From NCBI GenBank assembly GCA_014529385.2, contig CM043947.1, positions 115,463,587-115,523,586 of the forward strand: a stretch of DNA of 60,000 nt. The letters run 5' to 3'. This DNA comes from Adiantum capillus-veneris (taxonomy: Eukaryota; Streptophyta; Polypodiopsida; Polypodiales; Pteridaceae). Below are positions 51,115 to 60,000 of this stretch, in pieces. Made by a program: the position numbers and the translations under genes. The notes below the pieces were generated by a model. That model was not told the DNA's origin. It did not search any database and saw nothing but the letters and a program-made list of their open reading frames with translations. Each line of letters opens with the position of its first letter. The stretch's first letter is position 1.

Positions 51115-53448
51115 TTACTTCCCCCTTGGAGAAGTGTTTTCGTCCTCGAAAACAGAAGTGGTGGTATCTTCATAAGAACACTAATGTTTTCCATCGTGGC
51201 ATCCCTCATGGATCCAATGGTTAGTTGAATCAGAACCCGGTTCATTGGGAGGTTGAATGAAATCAAGAGTAACATCTTGATTTTCTACATTGTTGTCCCT
51301 GTGCAACCGTCTTGGTTAACCGACTCATAATCAAAAGAGCATGAAGGCTCCATTTAGAACTCACTTGAGAATGCTAAATGAGTTATCACAACTAAGAGGT
51401 GTTTAAATGCATACCCAAGTTTCAGACTTTCTGAAGGTACTGGAATGTGCAATATAACCTCGGCTTATCTTTCCATGAAAGCACTATGCTTACATATCCA
51501 TCAGCAGCAACCAAGTCCTTGACTTGCGGTGGTTTCTTGCCAATTGTCAACCTCATCCAAACTGATGGTTAAGGTTGATAACTTGAGAATAACAGGGATA
51601 GAGTAGAACTAGCCGTAACATGCCTTTCATCATAGGAAGCAAACTCCAAACCAGAAAGGTAACCGATCTAGTTGTTTCACTTCTTGCTAACGTATGCACT
51701 TAACATATCCTTTAGCGTGCTTTACTAACGTCTGCACTTTGCATATCCTTTAGTAATAAATAGAATGCTTGTAAGTTGTCCATCCTATGGGGGATGAATA
51801 GCAAGAGTAAGAGTGAGGTGATTTCCCCCAACCACTTACAGACAGTCGCCCACGATTGACAACAAACTATGACTCAATCATTGATTATCTAGCCATATAC
51901 TCGATATGGAATGGAAACAACCAACTAGGTTGAATGCAGATTGGAGTTTCAAGCAGCCAACCATTAACACCCATACTCAGCCATCACCTTGTATGGCAGG
52001 GTGTAAGCTCATACTAAATATGCAAGAGAGATTGCAGTGGCAGTGCAAGCAATTGCAGAAACAATAATGTCCATAAATTTGCATGTCGCTCCGAATAAAT
52101 TTGTGTTAAACACTAAGGCCCATAACACGTAGTATGCATGCATTTAACACAAACATATCCGAACCGAAATTCCATGACGAGACTTTCCACGGTACGTACG
52201 TGAAAGTCTTGCAACAAATTTGGACCATAATAGAATGTGACAACCATGAGACATTCTCATGAATATAGCATATTTTGCAGCAAAAGTTGGACCATAACAG
52301 AATGTGACAACCCAGTCACACCTAGGTACCAACCATGAGACATTCTCATGTATATAGCATACTTAGCTATATGTAGAAACGACCCTCCGTTAAGGTGGTT
52401 TCACAACACTTGTAATCATAACAAGTTTGTACTTAGTACCCGACAATTTTTGGCCACTGAAATTTCTCCTAATACTGTGTGCTTAAAATGGTCAAACCAA
52501 TGGATGCGACCAACACCTAGGGACTTCCTCGTGACACATTGGTAAAAAGTTGGCGCCAATGTTAGTCCAAGAGACTCATATTCTCCACATGTGGAATATG
52601 TCTCAAACAAGGATATCAAGAAAAGCGACATCCATCAAGTACGAGCTGGTACTTGTGTGTGGAGGTAACCGCAAACACTCCGCGACAAGAGTGAGAGGGA
52701 CCCTCATTATCATGCTCCACACTGGCTAAACTGAACTCCTTGAGTTCCTAGACCATGTTGTATCCCATGTGACAACATGTGCCAAAATCGAACCCTACAA
52801 CTAGGTTCGTAACAGCATAAGGTATAGGGGAGGCTACGGTCCAAAATACTCTGTTCCAAGATGCGCTTGGCATAGCTTTGAAACATTCAAGCGTATTTAT
52901 ACGATTTGCACTAGAAACCGTGGGTGTTGCCTGCGCAATCCAACCCCTTTGGTTAACATCTACGTAGTCAAACCCCTTGGTAAGACCCTCTGTAGAAACT
53001 GCTCAACTAGCAGGCAACGATAACCAACATAGTTAACCGTGTACATAATGATTGGAATCAACTCGAAAGTTGAATTGGTCTGCTACCGTGTGGTAGATTG
53101 CGAAATTCTTTCATTGAAATTTTAACTGGGAGAGATCACAGTTAGATCAAACTGTGATCCTCAAATGCCTATGGGGTGATTTAGCAGTCACCCTCCGGGT
53201 CGTACCCCAAACAATAATGTCCATTGACACTCCGTAGTGCTATAGAGAGAGCAAGGAATCCACACAAGTGAACTGCCTAGCTCTTGTGGACAGACATGCT
53301 GTCTCAACAGATTGCTGCATCTATACTTCCTTGTAGAGATCAGCTGCTGTGTAGTGCAAACATGACACTGTAAACATCCTGAATGACAAGAACCTTGCTC
53401 GTCCATCAACGTAGATGTATAATTCTTTGGGTAGACCTGTTCACTCGT
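51115..53448 (-). repeat. LTR-C internal region, copy A1
   Basis: 2.3 kb without a recognisable protein. In minus sense it ends with the hairpin TTTTCG-AGGA-CGAAAA (51152-51137) and the polypurine tract. Inverted copy at 56142-58367, direct copy at 58438-60000. Short frames inside are not conserved between copies. Confidence 0.88.
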
Positions 53449-53501
53449 GAAAACAATCACCCAAAGAATGCCAATAGTTGGGTCTTACCCTTGGCATGAC
53501 A
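53449..53501 (+). repeat. LTR-C end fragment, opposite orientation
   Basis: 53 bp matching the last part of LTR-C but in plus sense, ending TTGGCATGACA. It joins the inverted repeat R-C at 53502. Confidence 0.88.
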
Positions 53502-54022
53502 ATGGCTCGTAGCCTGTGTGGCTCACAGGCCTTGCGCAAATGAGTGTTCAATGGATGAACCGATGAAGACTAATTTGAGTAGCATCTTAGCCACGTGCTA
53601 GCTGAGAGTTAGAGCACCTTGGCTCAGGCGGACTCACGAGAAAAACACGTATCAAACGCTTCTTAGAAGATTTTCATTATTCCCTGAAAGAGAGAGAACG
53701 AGAGAGAAGAAGAGCATGTTGGGCTGTGGAACTTTCCTTGAACGACTATGACGTGTATAGTTGATCGCCATGCTCGTGTGCATCGTATGCCTAACGTGCA
53801 GCGTATCCTATAAGCAGGCAACAAGTTTCTGCTATGACTCTCTCTTTGAGAGAGGTAACAGAAAAACACAACCACATCTTGATCTACCTGCCTTGCAGGG
53901 TCATAATTGTATGAAATGACTTAGCATTGGCACTTTGCCTGTGAAATAAGTCCTATATTTAGGTTCTTTTTAGTGTTGTTGGGTGTTGATAGCAACCAAC
54001 CATCAGGTTCAACAATCCATCA
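53502..54022 (-). repeat. repeat R-C, copy 2 (inverted)
   Basis: Inverted match to 50387-50908. With the LTR-C fragments it makes arms of about 575 bp around A1. Confidence 0.88.
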
Positions 54023-54460
54023 AGATGTGGTTGTGTTTTTCTGTTACCTATATCAATGAGAGAGTCATAGTAGAAACTTGTTGCATGCTTATAGGATATG
54101 TTGTACGTTAGGCATAAGCTGCACATGAGCCTGACAATCAACTATACATGTCATAGTCGTTCAAGGAAAGTTCCGCAGCCCAGCATGCTCTTCTTCTCTC
54201 TCATTCTGTCTCTTTAAGGGAATAATTAGAATCTTCTAAGAAGCTTTTGATACGTGTGTTTCTCGTGAGTCAGCCTGAGCCAAGGTGCTCTAACTCTCAG
54301 CTAGCACGTGGCTAAGATGCTACTCAAATTAGTCTTCATCGGTTCGTCCATTGAACACTAATTTGCACAAGGGCTATGAGCAACACAGGCTAAGAGCCAT
54401 TGTCAGGTATAAGATCCAACTATTGGCATTCTTTGGGTAATTGTTTTCAAGAGTGAACAG
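54020..54460 (+). repeat. repeat R-C, copy 3 with LTR-C-like tail
   Basis: It starts TCAAGATGTGGTTGTG and matches copy 1 directly and copy 2 in inverted orientation with almost no spacer. The last 60 bases resemble the LTR-C U5 side but lack its TGTCATGCCAAGGG start. Confidence 0.82.
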
Positions 54461-55790
54461 ATCTACCCAGGGAAGTATACATCGACCTTAATGGACAAGC
54501 AAGGGTCTTGTCATTCAGGATGTTTATAGTGTCATTCAGGATGGAAACAAGAATGGTATCATCCACATAAAGAGCAAGAATCACAAAGCTGCTACCTTGG
54601 AATTTTATGTATAAGTTGGGGTCTGAAGAGCAAGAGATGAATCCTTTAGAGGTGAGAAAAAGATCAAATTTTGTATACCAGGCTCGCAAAGCTTGTTTGA
54701 GACCATAGAGTGCCTTATGGAGTTGAGCAACAAGGTCTTCTTTACCTGGAATAACAAAACCTTCTGGTTGTTTCATATAAATTTCCTCTTCCAAGTCACC
54801 ATTAAGAAAAGCAGTTTCCACATCCATTTGATGAGCTTCTAAATCAAATTGAACAGCAAATGCCAATAAAAATCGAATACTTGTAATACGAACAACTGGT
54901 GAAAAGGTCTCTTGATAATCAACACCAGCTACTTCGGAGTAACCTTTTGCAGCTAGACGTACCTTGAACTTGTCAAAAGATCCATCTGCTTTTTCTTTTG
55001 TCTTATACACCCACTTACACTCAATAGCTGTACGACCAGGAGGTAGTTCTGTTAGTATCCATTTACCTTTTTAGATAAGAGAATCATACTTTGCTTCCAT
55101 AGCCTCTTGCCATTGATCCTTTTGTGGTGAAGAGAAAGCTTTATCATAAGTAACGGGATATTCAAAAGTAGATAAAGCATTATCAACAATATCGTCATAA
55201 TCAGTAACGGGATCTTCAAAAGTAGAGAAATAATTATCACCAGTATCGTCATCATAAACATGACATGAGCCATGTTCAGAATCAATAGGTAGATCAACAA
55301 AAATATCATTATCATCATTCGCAACATTCAGAATGGATGGTTGTGAAGAGGAAAGCTGCTCTATAGGAAGAGTTTCATCATCTAAAAGAAATGGAAAAGC
55401 CTGAAGCAATGATTTAGTACCATCAGAACCATCCATGGACCATGAGCCTCCCATAAGTTGCTCGTGAAAAGTAGCATCATGATTCACAATTACTTTCTTA
55501 GAGGAAGGGTCACAGAATTTGTAGCCTTTGAAAGTGTCAGGATATCCAATAAAAAAAAGTTTAAGACCAGGAGCATCCATCTTTCTTTGTGTTTCTTTGG
55601 GAATATGAATATAAGCAATACATCCAAAGGTTCGAAAATGAGATACAGAAGGAATGTCACCTGTCCATGATGTGATGGGTATCTTACCAGAGGGTGCAGT
55701 AGTAGAAAGATGATCCTGAATAAATACTGCTGTCAAAGTAGCTTCAGCCCAGAAAACACGCGATAAACTAGCATACATCTTACAACATTG
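54461..55790 (-). pseudogene. Ty1/copia pol fragment: integrase C-terminus and reverse transcriptase
   Basis: Minus-strand frame with one in-frame stop (55073-55071). The upstream part (from 55778) is the end of integrase: VFWAEATLTAVFIQDHLST, SHFRTFGCIAYIHIPKETQR, then an acidic linker with tandem STFE(D/Y)PVT repeats. The second part is Ty1/copia reverse transcriptase: GVDYQETFSPVVRITSIRFL, QMDVETAFLNGDLEEEIYMK and the catalytic YVDD at residues 148-151 of the 54447-55010 frame. It stops short at the junction with repeat R-C, so RNase H is missing, and the integrase core is lost on the other side. Functionally dead; the family is clear. Confidence 0.92.
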
Positions 55791-55791
55791 A

Positions 55792-55934
55792 TGTTGGAGC
55801 TATATATGGCTCACTCTACTCAACCTGGTCTCACCTATATATTTGTATCTTGTACTCAATATGAATCAGTCTTTGGGAGCCTATATAGTGTGTCTCTTGT
55901 CTCATCTCTCTCTCTTTCTCTCTACATCTCAACA
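55792..55934 (+). repeat. 143-bp copia-type LTR
   Basis: TGTTGGAGCTATATATGGC...CATCTCAACA, ending directly at a primer site. The plus orientation is opposite to the adjacent pol fragment, so they do not form one ordinary element. The size is in the TRIM range. Confidence 0.82.
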
Positions 55935-55946
55935 TGGTATCAGAGC
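55935..55946 (+). other. primer-binding site
   Basis: TGGTATCAGAGC immediately after the LTR; initiator-Met type. Confidence 0.92.
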
Positions 55947-56141
55947 GGTAACTATCACGCGCCGATTCAATTCATGGTGACAAAATAGTATGTGTATGCG
56001 ATTTGCATGTAAGATTCAAAATTGCTACAAATTTTATTTTTGAGCATTGATTCTTGTTAATTGTGGTTGTTTTGTGTTAAGAAGAATATAATTAGTGTTT
56101 TGTGTGACGTTTATTGATAATCAAGGAAGTATAGATGCAGT
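55947..56141. other. short leader, no gene
   Basis: AT-rich sequence after the primer site. CAAGGAAGTATAGATGCAG occurs here and again just downstream (56123 and 56151). Confidence 0.5.
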
Positions 56142-58367
56142 TGATCTCTACAAGGAAGTATAGATGCAGCAATCAGTTGAGATAGCATGGATGTCCACAA
56201 GAGCTAGGCAGTTCACTTGTGTGGATTTCTTGCTCTCTCTATAGCACTACGGAGTGTCAATGGACATTATTGTTTGGGGTACGACCCGGAGGGTGACTGC
56301 TAAATCACCCCATAGGCGTTGAGGATCACAATTTGATCTCTCTCTGTTAAACTTTCAAGGAAAGAATTCCGCAATCTACCACAGGGTAGCGGAAGAATTC
56401 AACTTTTCGAGTTGATTCCAATCAATATGTACACGGTTAACTATGTTGGTTACCATTGCCTACTAGTTGAGCAGTTTCTACAGAGGGTCTTACCAAGGGG
56501 TTTGACTCCATAGATGTTAACCAAAGGGGTTGGATTGTGCAAGCAACACCCACGATTTCCAGTGCAAGTTGTCTAAATACGCTTGATGGTTTCAAAGCCA
56601 TGCCAAGGGCATGTTCGAACAGAGTATTTTGGACCGTAGCGTCCACTATACCTTATGTTGTTACGAACCTAGTTGTAGGGTTCGATTTGGCACATGTTGT
56701 CACATGGGATACAACATGGTCTAGGAACTCAAGGAGTTCAGTTAAGCCAGTGTGGAGCATGATAATGAGGGTCCCTCTCACTCTTGTCGCGGAGTGTTTC
56801 CAGTTACCTCCACACACAGGTACCAGCTCATACTTGATGGATGTCGCTTTTCTTGATATCCTTGTTTGAGACATTCCACATGTGGAGCATATGAGACTCT
56901 TCGACTGACACTGGCACCAAATTTTTACCAATGTGTCGCAACGAAGTCCCTAGGTGCTGGTCGCATCCATTGGTTCGACCATTTTTAGCACACAGTATCA
57001 GGAGCAATTTCAGTGGCCAGAAATTATCGGGTACTAAGTAAAAACTTGTTACGCTTACAAGTGCTGTGAAACCACCTTAATGGAGGGTCGTTTCTACATA
57101 TAGCTAAGTATGCTATGTACATGAGAATGTCTCATGGTTGGTACCTAGGTGTGACTGGGTTGTCACATTCTGTTATGGTCCAACTTTTGTTGCAAAATAT
57201 GCTATATTCATGAGAATGTCTCATGGTTGGTACGTACGTGTGATCGGGGTGTCACATTCTATTATGGTCAAAATTTGTTGCAAGACTTTCACGTACGTAC
57301 TGTGGAAAGTCTCGTTATGGAATTTTGGTTCGGATATGTTTGTGTTAAATGCATGCACACTAGGTGTTATGGGACCTAGTGCTTACCACTAATGTATTCG
57401 GAGCGGCATGCAAATTCATGGAAATTATTGTTTCTGCAATTTTTTGCGCTGCCAGTGCAATCTATTTTGCAGATTTAGTATGAGTTTACACCCTGCCATA
57501 CATGGTGATGGCTGAGTATGGGTGTTTGTGATTGGCTGCTTGAAACTCCAATCTGCTTTCAACCTAGTTGGTTGTCTCCATTCCAGATCGAGTATATGGA
57601 TGGATACTCAACGATTGAGTCATAGTTTGTCATGGGAGACTTTCTGTAAGTGGTTGGTAGGAAAGCACCTCACTCTTACTGCTGCTATTCATCCCGCGTA
57701 GGATGGGCAGTTTACAAGCCTTCTATTTGGTACTAAAGGATATGCAAAATGCATACATTAAATCATGCAAAAGGATATGCTAAGTGCATACGTTAGCAAG
57801 AAGTGAAACAACTGGATCGGTTACCTTTCTAGTTTGGAGTTTGCTTCATATGATGAAAGGCATGTTACGGCTAGTTTTAGTCTCTGTCTGTTATTATCAA
57901 GTTATCAACCTTAATCATCAGTTTTGATGCGGTTGGCTACTGGCAAGAAACCATAGCAAGTCAAGGACTTGGTTGCTGCTGATGAGTATGTCAGCATAGT
58001 ACTCTCATGGAAAGATGAGCCGAGGTTGTATTGCACATTCAAGTACCTTCAGAAAGTCTGAAAGCTGGGTATGCATTTAGACACCTCTTAGTTATGATAA
58101 CTCGTTTAACATACTCAAGTGAGTTTTAAATGGAGTCTTCACATTATGTTGTTTATCGATCGGTTAACCAAGACGGTTGTACAGGGACAACAATGTGGAA
58201 AATAAAGATGTTATTCTTGATTTCATTGAACCTCCCAATGAACCGGGTTCCGATTCAACAAACCGTTGGATCCATGAGGGATGCCACGGTGGGAAACCTT
58301 AGTGTTCTTCTGAAGATACCACCACTTGTGTTTTCAAGGAAGAAAACTCTTCCAAAGGGGGGAGTAA
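56142..58367 (+). repeat. LTR-C internal region, copy A2 (inverted relative to A1)
   Basis: Reverse-complement match to 51115-53340. It ends with CCAAAGGGGGGAGTAA, the polypurine tract, abutting a TGTC LTR start at 58368. The upstream hairpin is decayed (TTTTCAAGGAAGAAAA). Confidence 0.88.
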
Positions 58368-58437
58368 TGTCAAGACACGGGTCCTACGGGCAGGGCCCGT
58401 GGCCGGGAGTAGATAGACATGTGAATAACCTCCCAAC
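58368..58437 (+). repeat. partial LTR, LTR-C-related
   Basis: It starts TGTCAAGACACGGGTCC and shares a stretch like ATAGACATGTGAATAACCTC with LTR-C. It is cut after 70 bp by copy A3. Confidence 0.6.
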
Positions 58438-60000
58438 CGGGTGTTTAAATGCATACCCAGGTTTCAGTCTTTCTGAAGGTACTGGAATGTGCAATATAAC
58501 CTCGGCTCATCTTTCCATAAAAGTACTATGCTGACATATTCATCAGCAGCAACCAAGTCCTTAACTTGCGGTGGTTTCTTGCCAATAGTCAACCTCATCC
58601 AAACTGATGTTTAAGGTTGATAATTTGAGAATAACAGGCAGAGATTAGAACTAGCCGTAACATGCCTTTCATCATATGAAGCAAACTCCAAACCAAAAAG
58701 GTAACCGATCTAGTTGTTTCACTTCTTGCTAATGTATGCACTTAGCATATCCTTTAGCGTGCTTTACTAATGTATGCACTTTGCATATCCTTTAGTGTGC
58801 TTTACTAACGTATGCACTTTGCATATCCTTTAGTACCAAATAGAATGCTTGTAAGCTGCCCATCCTTCGTGGGATGAATAGCAACAGTAAGAGTGAGATG
58901 ATTTCCCCCAACCACTTATAGGAAGTCACCCACGACTGACGACAAACTATGACTCAATCCTTGAGTATCCAGCCAAATACTCGATATGGAATGGAGACAA
59001 TCAACTAGGTTGAAAGCAGATTGGAGTTTCAAGTAGCCAATCACGAACACCCATACTTACTCATCACCTTGTATGGCAGGGTGTAAACTCATACTAAATC
59101 TGCAAGAGAGATTGCACTGGGAGTGCAAAAAATTGCAGAAACAATAATGTCCATGAATTTGCATGCCGCTCCGAATAAATTTGGGGTAAGCACTAGGGCC
59201 CATAACACCTAGTGTGCATGCATTTAACACAAACATATCCGAACCGTAATTCCATGACAAGACTTTCCACGGTACGTACATGAAAGTTTTGCAACAAATT
59301 TGGACCATAATAGAATGTGACAACCTGATCACACCTAGGTACCAACCATGAGACATTCTCATGTATATAGCATACTTAGCTATATGTAGAAACGACCCTC
59401 CGTTAAGGTGGTTTCACAGCACTTGGAATCGTAACAAGTTTGTACTGAAATTGCTCATGATACTGTGTGCTTAAAATGGTCAAACCAATGGATGCGACCA
59501 GCACCTAGGGACTTTTTCATGACAGATTGGTAAAAGGTGGCGCCAGTGTAAGTCCAAGAGACTCATATTCTCCACATGTGGAATATGTCTCAAACAAGGA
59601 TATCAAGAAAAGCGACATCCATCAAGTACGAGCTGGTACTTGTGTGTGGAGGTAACTGCAAACACTCCGCGACAAGAGTGAGAGGGACCCTCATTATCAT
59701 GCTCCACACTGGCTAAAATGAACTCCTTGAGTTCCTAGACCATGTTGTATCCCATGTGACAACATGTGCCAAAGCGAACCCTACTACTAGGTTCGTAACA
59801 ACATAAGGTATAGTGGACGCTACGGTCCAAAATACTCTGTTCCAACATGCTGTTGGCATGGCTTTGAAACATTCAAGCGTATTTATACGACTTGCACTAG
59901 AAACCATGGGTGTTGCTTGCGCAATCAAACCCCTTTGGTTAACATCTACGTAGTCAAACCCCTTGGTAAGACCCTCTGTAGAAACTACTCAACTAGCAGG
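58438..60000 (-). repeat. LTR-C internal region, copy A3, runs off the edge
   Basis: Direct match to A1 from about 51391 onward and inverted to A2. It has three tandem units at 58736-58835 where A1 has two. Continues past the window end. Confidence 0.88.
58736..58835. repeat. 3 x about 37-bp tandem units in A3
   Basis: Units of the type GTATGCACTTTGCATATCC. A1 has two units at about 51695-51765; A2 has a rearranged pair near 57735-57800. Confidence 0.8.

Noticed and set aside
49830-60000. Host genes in the LTR-C mosaic
   Set aside because: All open frames are short, differ between repeat copies, and contain no recognisable domain except the copia pol fragment.
1-60000. tRNA, rRNA and CRISPR arrays
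   Set aside because: No cloverleaf-type gene, rRNA core sequence or regularly spaced direct repeats with unique spacers were found. The tandem arrays present have no unique spacers.

Overview
This window is nuclear DNA from a plant with a large, repeat-rich genome. Four things show this: Ty3/gypsy and Ty1/copia coding sequence with plant-type primer-binding sites (TGGTATCAGAGC), a CACTA (En/Spm) transposase remnant with plant TNP2-type domains, a cluster of decayed pentatricopeptide-repeat (PPR) gene fragments, and an intact chromodomain retrotransposon. The PPR wording (KRIHDDI, NMYAQCG, CILKACG-like pieces) would suit a fern or lycophyte, but that is only a guess. I see no intact host gene, rRNA, tRNA or CRISPR array.

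Layout. 1-4339: decayed antisense Ty3/gypsy Gag-Pol running off the left edge. 5218-6822: solo LTR of the 'Gy1' family with a CCTCG target duplication. 6947-19572: a copia-like non-autonomous element with candidate GATAC flanks. It carries a 4.5-kb foldback (arms 7001-8981 and 9511-11490), and its right LTR is interrupted by a nested gag-only element (12101-19544). About 20140-21750: CACTA transposase remnant. 22326-23972: possible LTR start, a GATAAG-rich promoter-like stretch and a 361-bp tandem duplication. 23960-28500: scrambled PPR pseudogene fragments on both strands. 28943-41333: a short-LTR family ('LTR-D'), partly tandemly duplicated and containing the hairpin 40301-40752; one copy is split by the intact Gy1 retrotransposon 29152-38051, which has AATGT target duplications, near-identical LTRs and a 1649-codon open Gag-Pol. 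41843-44856: gag remnants and a diverged Gy1 relative. 44857-49829: a gag-protease-only element carrying an inverted LTR piece at its end and a hAT-like MITE inside one LTR. 49830-60000: a mosaic of inverted and direct copies of a third non-coding LTR family ('LTR-C'), with a Ty1/copia pol fragment and a 143-bp LTR between them.

How the pieces relate. Gy1 is the only element that looks able to make all its own proteins. The others lack pol or have broken pol and would have depended on enzymes from elsewhere. The most unusual theme is repeated inverted duplication of retroelement ends: in three unrelated families the U3 start of the LTR reappears inverted at the opposite end of the LTR or element, and a fourth element carries an inverted copy of its internal 3' end. 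A second theme is a small hairpin with a TCGRGGACGA core just upstream of the polypurine tract in three families, with stem arms that change together. These two observations are the best candidates for something new. Both rest on direct reading by eye, without alignment software.
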